Source: Muriiphilus sp048268845
GTDB taxonomy: Bacteria; Pseudomonadota; Alphaproteobacteria; Rhodobacterales; Rhodobacteraceae
Length of the DNA stretch: 64,000 nt
Reading direction: 5' to 3'
NCBI GenBank assembly: GCA_048268845.1
Contig: JBLWUQ010000009.1
Coordinates: forward strand, 1-64,000
Under the pieces are notes generated by a model. That model did no database searches and was not told where the DNA came from. It saw only the letters and a program-made list of their open reading frames with translations. This document shows, piece by piece, positions 52,175 to 61,978 of the stretch. Position numbers and translations under genes: made by a program. The first letter of the stretch is position 1. Each line of letters opens with the position of its first letter.

Positions 52175-52195
52175 GTGACAGGTTGGTGACAGGTT
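52175..52195. promoter_or_regulatory. Tandem direct repeat in the tctD/tctC divergent region
   Basis: The 10-base unit GTGACAGGTT occurs twice at 52175–52184 and 52186–52195, with an 11-bp period, i.e. one helical turn. It lies 33 nt upstream of the tctD start and 66 nt upstream of tctC. OmpR-family regulators typically bind such direct repeats, so this is probably the TctD site. Confidence 0.65.
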
Positions 52196-52261
52196 CAAGC
52201 CGTATAACCCGCGCCATACCCGCGGAGCGTTTCCGGCCGGGTTCAATGAGGAGGATACGAC

Positions 52262-53260
52262 ATGGCATTCAATTTCATCCGCACGGCGGTGGCGCTGGCG
52301 GGTCTCGGCCTTGCCGCGACCCCGGCACTGGCGGAAAGCCACGGCGGCTTCATGCCGACCAACCCCGAGTGCATCGCGCCCGCCAACCCCGGCGGCGGCT
52401 GGGACTTCACCTGCCGTCAGGTCGGCAAGTCGCTGCAGGATCTGGGGCTGATCGACAGCACCATGCAGGTGGTGAACATGGCCGGTGGCGGTGGCGGTGT
52501 CGCCTTTGCCGAAGTGGTGAACAAGCGCGCCGGTGACGACAACCTGATCATCGCGGCCTCGTCGGCCACGGCGACGAGGCTGGCGCAGGGCGCGTTTCCG
52601 GGCAACACCATGGATCAGGTCCGCTGGCTGGCCTCGGTCGGCGCCGATTACGGCGTGATCGCGGTCGCGGCCAGCAGCGATGTCACGACGCTGCCCGAAC
52701 TGCTCGACCAGATCAAGGCCGACCCGACCACGGTGTCGATTGCGGGCGGCTCGGCCGTGGGCGGCTGGGACCACCTCAAGGTGCTGATCGCTGCCGATGC
52801 CTATGGCATCGACGATGTGCGTTCGGTCAAATACATCGCCTTCGACGGCGGTGGCGAGGCGGTGACGCAGCTTCTGGCCGGGTCCGTGCAGGCCTTCACC
52901 GGCGACATTTCCGAAGCCAAGGGCTTTGTCGACTCGGGCGATATCCGGGTGATCGCGGTGCTGGCGCCGGAGCGTCTGCCGGGCGAGTTCGCGGATCTTC
53001 CGACCGCGCGCGAGCAGGGTGTCGACGCGGTCGGCGCCAACTGGCGCGGCTTCTATGCACCGGGCGGCATGTCCGACGAAGCCTATGAGGGCTGGGTCGC
53101 GAAGATCGGCGAGCTTTACGCCAGCGACGAGTGGAAAGAGACGATGACCAACAATGGCCTCGCGCCCCTCGACCTGCAGGGTGCCGAGTTCGAGGCCTTC
53201 GTGGCTGAATCGGTCCAGCGTATCCAGGACATCTCGCGCGAGATCGGCATCATCCAGTAG
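52262..53260 (+). CDS. tctC: Tricarboxylate-binding protein, TctC-like
   Basis: This 332-residue periplasmic protein has a signal peptide (cleaved after TPALAES or nearby) and the Bug/TctC fold: NPGGGWDFTCRQVGKSL with the ligand-contacting Asp, and SIAGGSAVGGWDHLKVLIA. It captures citrate or a related carboxylate for the TctAB permease. It is the first gene of tctCBA, 66 nt behind the tandem repeat. Confidence 0.9.
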   Translation: MAFNFIRTAVALAGLGLAATPALAESHGGFMPTNPECIAPANPGGGWDFTCRQVGKSLQDLGLIDSTMQVVNMAGGGGGVAFAEVVNKRAGDDNLIIAASSATATRLAQGAFPGNTMDQVRWLASVGADYGVIAVAASSDVTTLPELLDQIKADPTTVSIAGGSAVGGWDHLKVLIAADAYGIDDVRSVKYIAFDGGGEAVTQLLAGSVQAFTGDISEAKGFVDSGDIRVIAVLAPERLPGEFADLPTAREQGVDAVGANWRGFYAPGGMSDEAYEGWVAKIGELYASDEWKETMTNNGLAPLDLQGAEFEAFVAESVQRIQDISREIGIIQ

Positions 53261-53278
53261 GCGCAACCGCGCCATCCC

Positions 53279-53304
53279 GCGCGGCGGCCACAGGGTCGCC
53301 GCGC
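53279..53304 (+). other. Intercistronic hairpin between tctC and tctB
   Basis: An 8-bp stem GCGCGGCG / CGCCGCGC with a 10-base loop lies 18 nt after the tctC stop and before the tctB ribosome-binding site (GGGGAGG). There is no T-run, so it probably stabilises the tctC part of the mRNA and lowers expression of the membrane genes. Confidence 0.5.
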
Positions 53305-53326
53305 GCACCAATCCGGGGAGGATACC

Positions 53327-53758
53327 ATGAGCGACCGTATTTTCGGGGCAGTCGGGCTCATGCTCGCGATTGTCTATGCCTGGGCGACGCTGCAGATCCA
53401 GGAGAGTTTCCTGTCGGATGCGGTCGGACCCAAGACCTACCCCCTGGGCGTCGCGGCCCTGCTGGGGATTTCCTCGATCGTGATCTTCCTCAAGCCCGAC
53501 CCTGAACCGGTCTGGCCCTCGCTCAAACGCTTTGCCGAGATCGTGGCGGCGGCGGTCGTGATGATCCTTTACGCGCAGTTCCTGCCGGTCGTGGGCTTCG
53601 TCATCGCCACCGCCTTTGCCGCGGCCTACCTGACCTGGCGGCTGGGGTCGTCGCCGTTTCAGTCGGTCATCATCGGCATCGGCACCTCGCTCGGCATCTA
53701 CGCCGTCTTTCACCTCGCCCTCGGCCTGTCGCTCGCGCGCGGCCCGCTCGGCTTCTAG
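53327..53758 (+). CDS. tctB: Tricarboxylate transporter small membrane subunit, TctB-like
   Basis: This 143-residue protein has four membrane helices and the TctB layout. With TctA it forms the permease of the tripartite tricarboxylate transporter. The start is preceded by GGGGAGG. tctA begins 11 nt after its stop. Confidence 0.88.
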   Translation: MSDRIFGAVGLMLAIVYAWATLQIQESFLSDAVGPKTYPLGVAALLGISSIVIFLKPDPEPVWPSLKRFAEIVAAAVVMILYAQFLPVVGFVIATAFAAAYLTWRLGSSPFQSVIIGIGTSLGIYAVFHLALGLSLARGPLGF

Positions 53759-53769
53759 GAGCGCGCCCG

Positions 53770-55308
53770 ATGGAACTGATGTCCTCGCTCGGTGACGGTT
53801 TCGTCATCGCCATGACCTGGGAAAACCTCGCGCTGGCGATGCTCGGCTGTTTTCTCGGCACCATCATGGGTGCGCTGCCCGGCCTTGGCCCCTCCAATGG
53901 CGTCGCGATCCTGATCCCCTTGGCCTTCACCATGGGGCTTGGCCCGACCGCCTCGATGATCCTGCTGACCTCGGTCTATTACGGCGCGATGTATGGCGGG
54001 CGGATCAGCTCGATCCTTCTGAACATTCCGGGCGACGAGCCGGCGATGATGACCTGTCTTGACGGATATCCCATGGCCCAGCAGGGCCGCGCCGGCGAGG
54101 CGCTGTCGCTGTCGGGCATCGCGTCCTTCGTCGGCGCGTTCCTCGCCACCTGGGGGCTGATCTTCCTGGCACCGCAACTGGTGAAATTCGCCCTTCTGTT
54201 CGGCCCGGCGGAGTATTTCGCCCTCTTCGCGCTGGCCTTCGCCACGCTGGGCGGCGTGTCCTCGACCAACCAGGCCAAAAGCGCCTTTGCCGCGATGCTG
54301 GGGCTTGGCCTTGCCGTCATCGGCGTTGACACCCAGACCGGCGTGCCGCGTCTGACCTTCGGCGAGGTGCATCTCTATGACGGGCTCGACTTCCTCGTCG
54401 CCATCGTCGGGCTGTTCGCGCTGTCCGAGGTCTTCATCTTCCTCGAACACCGCCACGGCGCGGCCGATGCCGAGGGCAAGAAGATCGTCATCGGGCGGCT
54501 GACTCCGTCGCTTTCGGTGCTGAAGGCCTGCACGCCGACCATGCTGCGCTCGTCGGCGCTGGGTTTCATCGCCGGGGTGCTGCCGGGCGCGGGGGCATCG
54601 CTCGGCTCGTTCATCTCCTATTCGGTGGAAAAGCGTCTGGTCGACCGTGACGGCACCTTCGGCAAGGGCGACCCGCGCGGCGTGGCGGCCCCCGAGGCCG
54701 GCAACAACGCCGCCGCCGGGGGTGCGCTGGTGCCGATGCTGGCGCTTGGCGTGCCGGGATCGGGCACCACGGCGGTGCTGCTGGCGGTGCTCCTGTCGCT
54801 CAACATCACGCCGGGGCCGCTCTTGTTCCAGAACAACCCCGATGTGGTCTGGGGGCTGATCGCGGCGCTGTTCATCGCGAACTTCATGCTGCTGGCCATG
54901 AACATCCCGATGGTCGGCCTGTTCACCCGCGTGCTGATGGTGCCGCCGCGCATCCTGATGCCGGTGGTGGCGATGGTCAGTTTCGTCGGCATCTACGGCA
55001 TTTCGGGGTCGAGCTTCGATCTGCTGGTGATGATCGGTTTCGGCCTGATGGGCTGGGTCTTGCGCAAGCTCGACGTGCCGCTGGTGCCGGTCATCCTGGG
55101 CACGCTCTTGGGTAACACGATGGAGAACAACCTGCGCCGCGCGGTCACGATCTCGAACGGCGATTACGGCACGCTGATCGACAGCCCCTTGTCGATCGGG
55201 CTGTGGACCGTGGCGGTGGTCGGGTTCATCCTGCCGATCTTCGTCGGGCGCATCGTCAAGGCGCGGATGCATGCGCGGCGCGATACCGAAGGCTCGCTGT
55301 CTGACTGA
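53770..55308 (+). CDS. tctA: Tricarboxylate transporter large membrane subunit, TctA-like
   Basis: This 512-residue membrane protein has about twelve helices and the two-fold TctA repeat: GALPGLGPSNGVAILIPLAF in the N-terminal half and GVLPGAGASLGSFISYSVEK in the second. It moves tricarboxylates together with cations across the inner membrane. The operon ends at a terminator 14 nt after the stop. Confidence 0.95.
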   Translation: MELMSSLGDGFVIAMTWENLALAMLGCFLGTIMGALPGLGPSNGVAILIPLAFTMGLGPTASMILLTSVYYGAMYGGRISSILLNIPGDEPAMMTCLDGYPMAQQGRAGEALSLSGIASFVGAFLATWGLIFLAPQLVKFALLFGPAEYFALFALAFATLGGVSSTNQAKSAFAAMLGLGLAVIGVDTQTGVPRLTFGEVHLYDGLDFLVAIVGLFALSEVFIFLEHRHGAADAEGKKIVIGRLTPSLSVLKACTPTMLRSSALGFIAGVLPGAGASLGSFISYSVEKRLVDRDGTFGKGDPRGVAAPEAGNNAAAGGALVPMLALGVPGSGTTAVLLAVLLSLNITPGPLLFQNNPDVVWGLIAALFIANFMLLAMNIPMVGLFTRVLMVPPRILMPVVAMVSFVGIYGISGSSFDLLVMIGFGLMGWVLRKLDVPLVPVILGTLLGNTMENNLRRAVTISNGDYGTLIDSPLSIGLWTVAVVGFILPIFVGRIVKARMHARRDTEGSLSD

Positions 55309-55321
55309 GGCACGCGGCACG

Positions 55322-55359
55322 GACCCGGCTGCATCGCGCGGCCGGGTTCAAGATTTTTT
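55322..55359 (+). terminator. Intrinsic terminator after tctA
   Basis: A 7-bp stem ACCCGGC / GCCGGGT with an 11-base loop is followed by a run of six T residues at 55354–55359. It separates tctCBA from the iron-type operon. Confidence 0.85.
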
Positions 55360-55390
55360 ACCCGATCAAAACACTAAGGTTTGACGAGCC

Positions 55391-55405
55391 TGAGTTTTTC
55401 TATCA
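55391..55405. promoter_or_regulatory. RirA-type (IRO) box before the imelysin operon
   Basis: TGAGTTTTTCTATCA matches TGA-N9-TCA, the iron-responsive operator bound by RirA. It lies 38 nt before the first imelysin start. A -35-like TTGACG is at 55381–55386 and a possible -10 lies over the right end of the box, so a repressor bound here would block the promoter. Confidence 0.55.
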
Positions 55406-55442
55406 GAAATACCGCGTGAATCGAAACCGACACGGGGTATCC

Positions 55443-56705
<1,263 letters not shown>

Positions 56706-56715
56706 ACTGCTCCGG

Positions 56716-56741
56716 CGATGCCCGGGCCGCTCCGGGCATCG
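56716..56741 (+). other. Intercistronic hairpin after imelysin 1
   Basis: A 10-bp stem CGATGCCCGG / CCGGGCATCG with a six-base loop lies between the first imelysin gene and the di-haem oxidoreductase gene. No T-run follows. It could be an mRNA-stability element that raises the level of the first gene. Confidence 0.55.
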
Positions 56742-56761
56742 CGCCAGCGAAAGCCGCCGCC

Positions 56762-58270
56762 ATGATCCGCCCCGCCGCCCTGCTCCTGCTCGTCAGCACC
56801 GCCGCCCTTGCCGGCCCGCTGGACGAGCCGCATCTCGACATCGTGCCGCGCACCGAGGCCGAAGCGGCGCGCATCGCCGCCGTCACCGCCGCCCCCACCG
56901 ACTTCACCGCGCCGCAGCCCTTCGAGGAAATGTCGGCGGGCGCCGCGACCGTGCGCGCGCGCGACAACCGCGATGCCTTCTCGCTGCCCTCGGCCAATAT
57001 CGGCTTCGAGGGCGAGCTTGAGTTCAAGGTCGGCAACGGTTTGTTCCGCAAGCTCTGGGTGTCCTCGCCCTCTTCGACGCTGGCCTCGGACGGACTCGGC
57101 CCGCTCTACAACGCGCGCTCGTGCCAGCGCTGCCACCTCAAGGATGGGCGCGGCCACCCGCCCGAGGACCACGACGACAACGCCATCTCGATGTTCCTGC
57201 GCGTGTCGATCCCCGGCGGGCCGGACGATGGCATCGAAGGGATCAAGGATTACCTGGCCACCCTGCCCGACCCGGTCTATGGCGGCCAGCTTCAGGATTT
57301 CAGCCTGCCCGGCCACGCCGCCGAATACCGGCTCCGGATCGACTACGGGGAGGTTCCGGTGGCGCTGTCGGACGGCGAGACCGTGTCGCTGCGCCGCCCG
57401 ACCTATACCGCCGCCGACCTTGGCTATGGCCCGCTGCATCCCGAGGCGATGCTGAGCCCGCGCGTGGCGCCGCAGATGATCGGGCTGGGGCTGATCGAGG
57501 CGATCCCGGCGGCCGACATCCTCGCGCTGGCCGACCCCGAGGACGAGGACGGCGACGGGATTTCCGGGCGCGCCAACGTGGTCTGGTCGGTCGAGTTCGA
57601 CCAGCCGATGCTGGGCCGCTTCGGCTTGAAGGCGGGCGCGCCGACGATCAAACACCAGTCCGCCGCCGCGTTTTCCGGTGACATCGGCATTTCCAACCCG
57701 CTGTTCCCCGCCCCCGAGGGCGAGTGCACCGCGGCACAACCCGCCTGCATCGCCGGGCCGCATGGCGACGGCGACGAGCGCATCACCGAGATCGACGCCG
57801 AGGGCCTCGACCTTGTCGCCTTCTACAGCCGCAACCTCGCCGTGCCCGCAAGGCGCGACGCGGACGACCCCGAAGTGCTGCGCGGCAAGGAGGTGTTCCA
57901 TTCCACCGGCTGCGCCGCCTGCCACCAGCCCGCCTTCGTCACGCATCGCCTTGCCGATCGCCCGGCGCAGAGTTTCCAACTGATCTGGCCCTACAGCGAC
58001 CTTCTGTTGCACGACATGGGCGAGGGTCTGGCCGACCACCGGCCCGAGGCGCGCGCCACCGGACAGGAATGGCGCACGCCGCCGCTCTGGGGCATCGGGT
58101 TGACCGAAACCGTCTCCGGCCACAGCTATTTCCTGCATGACGGGCGGGCGCGCTCGCTGCTCGAGGCGGTGCTGTGGCACGGTGGCGAGGCCGAGGCGGC
58201 GCGCGACAGCGTTGTCGCCATGCCCAGGCCCGTCCGCGACGCCCTGATCCGCTTTCTGGAGAGCCTCTGA
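56762..58270 (+). CDS. Di-haem oxidoreductase family protein (DUF1111 type)
   Basis: This 502-residue exported protein has two c-type haem motifs: CQRCH (Cys121, Cys124, His125) and CAACH (Cys384, Cys387, His388), and the DUF1111 family features (SPSSTLASDGLGPLYNARSC). The family is called thiol or di-haem oxidoreductase and often lies with imelysins in Fur- or RirA-controlled operons. Its reaction is not established. It starts 57 nt after the first imelysin gene and is followed by the second after three bases. Confidence 0.9.
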   Translation: MIRPAALLLLVSTAALAGPLDEPHLDIVPRTEAEAARIAAVTAAPTDFTAPQPFEEMSAGAATVRARDNRDAFSLPSANIGFEGELEFKVGNGLFRKLWVSSPSSTLASDGLGPLYNARSCQRCHLKDGRGHPPEDHDDNAISMFLRVSIPGGPDDGIEGIKDYLATLPDPVYGGQLQDFSLPGHAAEYRLRIDYGEVPVALSDGETVSLRRPTYTAADLGYGPLHPEAMLSPRVAPQMIGLGLIEAIPAADILALADPEDEDGDGISGRANVVWSVEFDQPMLGRFGLKAGAPTIKHQSAAAFSGDIGISNPLFPAPEGECTAAQPACIAGPHGDGDERITEIDAEGLDLVAFYSRNLAVPARRDADDPEVLRGKEVFHSTGCAACHQPAFVTHRLADRPAQSFQLIWPYSDLLLHDMGEGLADHRPEARATGQEWRTPPLWGIGLTETVSGHSYFLHDGRARSLLEAVLWHGGEAEAARDSVVAMPRPVRDALIRFLESL

Positions 58271-58273
58271 CCC

Positions 58274-59287
58274 ATGCGTATACTCGCCTTCGCCCTCGCC
58301 CTCATCTGGCCCCTGACGCTGCACGCGGCGGATTACGGGGGCAAGATCGGCGCGGTGATCGAAGGCCATATCCTGCCGGGCTTCGAGCGGCTGGCAGACG
58401 CGACCGGGGCGCTGGCCGAGGTGGCCGAGGCCGATTGTTCGCCCGAGTCCAATGCCTTGCGGGACGCTTTCAACCTTGCCTTCGACGCCTGGATGGGCGT
58501 GAGCCACCTGCGCTTCGGCCCGACCGAGGCCGACAACCGCGCCTTCGCGCTGGCCTTCTGGCCCGACACCAAGGGCTTCACCCCCAGGACGCTCGCCGAC
58601 CTGATCGAGGCCGACGACCCGGCAGTCTATACCCCCGAGGAATTCGCCCATGTCTCGATCGCCGGGCGCGGGTTCTATGCGCTGGAGTTCATGCTCTATG
58701 ACGAGGCGATCGCCCGGGTCGGCACGGCGGATCATCGCTGCGCCCTGATCCGGGCCATCGCGGTCGATATCGACGCCACCGCCGGGGCGATCCTTGCCGA
58801 CTGGCGCGGCGGTTATGCCGACCTGATGCGCAATCCGGGCGAGGCCAGCCCCTACCGCAGCGGCGAGGAGGCGGTGCAGGAGGTGTTCAAGGCCCTGACC
58901 GCCGGGCTCGAGTTCACCGCCGACACCCGGCTGGGCCGCCCGATGGGCAGCTTCGACAAGCCGCGCCCGACGCGGGCCGAGGCCTGGCGCTCGGGCCGGT
59001 CGCTGCGCAACCTGCGCCTGTCGCTGGTGGCGCTGCAGGACCTCGCGGACCTGCTGTCGCAGGACCACCCCGAGATCGAGGCCGCCTTTGCCGACAGTTT
59101 CGGCCACGCCCTCGCCCTGACCGAGGCGCTGGACGACCTGGCATTCGCCGGTGTCGCCGATCCGCAGGGCCGGTTCAGACTCGAGATCCTGCAACAGGCC
59201 ATCGGCCAGATACGGCAGGTCGCTGCCACCCGGCTTGGCCCGACGCTGGGCGTCTCGGCCGGGTTCAACGCATTGGACGGAGACTGA
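58274..59287 (+). CDS. Imelysin family protein 2 (His of the GxHxxE motif replaced)
   Basis: This 337-residue exported protein has the imelysin core but its motif reads GFYALE at residues 133–138: the metal-ligand His is replaced by Tyr135, while Glu138 is kept. A signal peptide is present (LALALIWPLTLHAA). The substitution suggests a changed metal site or a structural role beside the first imelysin. It lies three bases after the di-haem oxidoreductase gene. Confidence 0.85.
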   Translation: MRILAFALALIWPLTLHAADYGGKIGAVIEGHILPGFERLADATGALAEVAEADCSPESNALRDAFNLAFDAWMGVSHLRFGPTEADNRAFALAFWPDTKGFTPRTLADLIEADDPAVYTPEEFAHVSIAGRGFYALEFMLYDEAIARVGTADHRCALIRAIAVDIDATAGAILADWRGGYADLMRNPGEASPYRSGEEAVQEVFKALTAGLEFTADTRLGRPMGSFDKPRPTRAEAWRSGRSLRNLRLSLVALQDLADLLSQDHPEIEAAFADSFGHALALTEALDDLAFAGVADPQGRFRLEILQQAIGQIRQVAATRLGPTLGVSAGFNALDGD

Positions 59288-59288
59288 C

Positions 59289-60365
59289 ATGACCACGCGC
59301 CGCGCCTTCCTTGCCAGTATCGCCGCCGCAGCCGGGATGGGTGCCGCACCCGGCTGGGCGGCGGTCGGATCGCCCGACTTCCTGTCGGCGGCCAGCCGCG
59401 CCGATGGTTCCTGCTGGCTGGCCGGGCTGACGACCGACGGAAACATCACCTTCGAGTTGCCCCTGCCCGGCCGGGGCCACGCCGCCGCCGCGCACCCGCA
59501 CCGCGCCGAAGCGGTCGCCTTCGCGCGCCGTCCCGGCACCTTCGCGGTGGTGCTCGACTGCGTGACCGGCCAGCCGATCGCCGAGCTTGCCTCGCCCGAG
59601 GGGCGGCATTTCTACGGCCACGGCGCGTTTTCGCCCCGAGGCGACAGGCTGTTCACCGCCGAGAACGACTATGAGGCAGGCGTCGGCATGATCGGCATCT
59701 GGGACGCCCGCCGGGGCTATGCCCGGATCGGCGAGTTCGCCTCGGGCGGGGTCGGGCCGCATGACGTCAAGCTGATGCCGGACGGCCAGACGCTGGTGAT
59801 CGCCAATGGCGGGATCGAGACCCATCCCGACGCCGGGCGCACCAAGCTCAACATCCCGGTGATGCGCCCCAACCTCGCGCTGGTCAGCCTCGACGGGAAG
59901 CCGCTGGAAAAGGTGGAACTGCCCGAGGCGCTGCACCAGAACTCGATCCGCCACCTCGCGCTGCGCGGCGACGGGCTGGTCGCGCTGGCGATGCAATGGG
60001 AGGGCAGTCTGGCCGAGCATCCGCCGCTTCTGGGCCTCTACCGCCGGGGCGCGGGCATCGCGCTGGTGCAGGCGGGCGAGGACGATCACCGGCGGCTCGA
60101 GGGCTATGCCGGAAGCATCGCGTTCTCGGCCAATGGCGATCTGGTCGCCATCACCTCGCCAAGGGGCGGCGTGATACAGGTCTTCGAGACCGGGACCGGA
60201 CGGCTGGCGCTTGTCCATGAGGCCGATGATGTCTGCGGCATCGGGCCTTGCGGCGACGGCTTCGTCTATACCACCGGCGAAGGCGTCATCGGCAGCGTGA
60301 ACGCAGGCACCGGGCGCGCCCCGATCACCACCGCGCTGCGCTGGGACAATCATCTGGTGGCGTGA
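59289..60365 (+). CDS. DUF1513 family exported protein
   Basis: This 358-residue protein has a Tat-type N-terminus (TTRRAFLASIAAAAGMG) and a propeller-like series of repeats (HFYGHGAFSPRGDRLFTAEND, GGVGPHDVKLMPDGQTLVIANGG). DUF1513 proteins are typically the last gene of imelysin/di-haem oxidoreductase operons, but their function is not known. The ATG overlaps nothing and lies one base after the previous stop. Confidence 0.88.
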   Translation: MTTRRAFLASIAAAAGMGAAPGWAAVGSPDFLSAASRADGSCWLAGLTTDGNITFELPLPGRGHAAAAHPHRAEAVAFARRPGTFAVVLDCVTGQPIAELASPEGRHFYGHGAFSPRGDRLFTAENDYEAGVGMIGIWDARRGYARIGEFASGGVGPHDVKLMPDGQTLVIANGGIETHPDAGRTKLNIPVMRPNLALVSLDGKPLEKVELPEALHQNSIRHLALRGDGLVALAMQWEGSLAEHPPLLGLYRRGAGIALVQAGEDDHRRLEGYAGSIAFSANGDLVAITSPRGGVIQVFETGTGRLALVHEADDVCGIGPCGDGFVYTTGEGVIGSVNAGTGRAPITTALRWDNHLVA

Positions 60366-60371
60366 CGGCGC

Positions 60372-61487
60372 TCAGCTTTCGCCGCCCTCCGGCGCGGCGA
60401 ACCCCTGCCCCTGATGCTCTCCCAGACCCGGCGCGGGCCGCAGGTCGGCATTGGCATAGCGCGAGAACTTCACCGGCTGGCGCACGACCCATTGCGCGCC
60501 GCCATCCGCCCGCGCCATCCGCTCGACCAGCCCGCGCGCGATCACATGCGGGTCATGCGGCACATCCTCGAGCCGGTTGACCGGCCCCCACATCTGCCCC
60601 GAAGCCTCCATCAGCGGCTCCCATTCGGCCAGCGTCCGGCGCGCGATCACCGCCCCGATCAGCGCCTTGATCTCGTCGCGCCGCGCCACCCGTTCGGTGC
60701 GCGTGAGGCCGGCCAGATAGGGCAGGTCCAGATCGCCGCAGAGCCGGTCCCAATAGGCATCCTCATGCGCGATCGACAGGGTCAGCATCCGGCCATCGGC
60801 ACAGGTGAAGATGTCATAGCCCGGCTCGGCCTGCGGCGGCGGCGCGGCGGGCTGGCCGACCATGCCGACAAAGGCGGTGAACAGGGCGGTGACCGAATCC
60901 GACATGGCGATGTCGATATGGGTGCCCTCACCGGTCCGCTCGCGCGCCAGCAGCGCGGTCAGGACCCCGATGGTGGCAAACAGCGCCGCCGCGTTGTCGC
61001 CCAGCAGCAGCGACGGCGGCAGACCCGACACCGACCCGTCCAGCCGCTCGTCGAGCGCGCCGCCCACCCCCTGCAACGACAGGTCATGGCCGGGCCGGTC
61101 GCGGTAGGGTCCGGTCTGGCCGTAGCCCGAGATCGAGCAATGGATCAGCCCCGGATTGAGCGCCGCCAGCGCGTCATGGCCCAGCCCCTGCCGCGCCAGC
61201 TTGCCGGGCCGGAAACCTTCGAGGAACACGTCCGCAGCGGCAATCAACTCCAGCAGCGCCGCCTTGTCGGCCTCCTTGCGGATATCCAGCGCCACGCTGC
61301 GCTTGCCCCGGTTCAGCGCGTCATAGAACCCGGTCAGGAACCGCGACGGATCGCCGGTGCCGGGGCGTTCGACCTGGATGACGTCAGCGCCAAGATCGCT
61401 GAGGATCATGGTGCAGAGCGGGCCGGGGTATTGCTCGGCCATCGACACGACCCTGAGCCCGGCCAGCGGTGTCTGCGGCGCGGTCAT
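60372..61487 (-). CDS. CaiB/BaiF family CoA-transferase
   Basis: This 371-residue protein has the family III CoA-transferase start (PLAGLRVVSMAEQYPGPLCTMILSDLGADVIQVERPGTGD) and the CoA-thioester region RPGHDLSLQGVGGALDE with the conserved Asp. It moves CoA between acyl groups; the substrate cannot be read. I used the ATG at 61487; the upstream codons are not conserved. It converges on the iron operon and is divergent from the dpp-type genes. Confidence 0.88.
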   Translation of the reverse strand: MTAPQTPLAGLRVVSMAEQYPGPLCTMILSDLGADVIQVERPGTGDPSRFLTGFYDALNRGKRSVALDIRKEADKAALLELIAAADVFLEGFRPGKLARQGLGHDALAALNPGLIHCSISGYGQTGPYRDRPGHDLSLQGVGGALDERLDGSVSGLPPSLLLGDNAAALFATIGVLTALLARERTGEGTHIDIAMSDSVTALFTAFVGMVGQPAAPPPQAEPGYDIFTCADGRMLTLSIAHEDAYWDRLCGDLDLPYLAGLTRTERVARRDEIKALIGAVIARRTLAEWEPLMEASGQMWGPVNRLEDVPHDPHVIARGLVERMARADGGAQWVVRQPVKFSRYANADLRPAPGLGEHQGQGFAAPEGGES

Positions 61488-61978
61488 CGCAGCGCCCCCG
61501 ACACCGGGCTGGCCATTCCGTCGTCGTTCACGTCCACGAGCATCGCACTCCCCTGCCCTTGCCAAGCCGCCGCATGGTGCGGCCGCAACCCTGCCCGGAT
61601 ACTTCTAGGCGGCGGCCGAGCGTTTGACAAATGCCTCGCCGCCCGGCGCCATCCGGCCCACCCGTCCCCGCCGATATCCGCCGCCGCACCGCAACTTTCT
61701 GACGGTTCGGTCAAATTTCCGTTGCGGCATCCCTTGCTTCGCAACCGGATTCAGGAAATGATCGCCCGCAGGGGACATCAGATCCCCACCGCAAACAGGG
61801 AGACCGCCCGTCGGCCTCCAACAGAATACCGATGGTCTCCACGTCGCCGACAGGCAACGCGGCGGGCATCGGCTTAGGATGCCGGGCACCGCACCGACGA
61901 CAACGCGGCACAAGACGGTCGAGGCAGGATCACCAGGCGGGCAGCCGCAGAGCGAACACAATGTAAGGGAGTTAATTC
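61488..61978. other. 491-nt intergenic region between CoA-transferase and dppA-like genes
   Basis: I see no credible gene here. A TTGACA occurs at 61624–61629, but no matching -10 follows at normal spacing. The dppA-like ribosome-binding site AGGGAG is at the right end. Longer frames in this stretch have no family features. Confidence 0.5.

Noticed and set aside
52142..53713. Extension of the tctD frame far upstream over tctC
   Set aside because: Response regulator homology begins at the ATG at 52141; the rest is antisense to tctC.
61624..61629. TTGACA as a promoter for the dppA-like gene
   Set aside because: No -10 element at 16–18 nt, and the distance to the start codon is over 340 nt.
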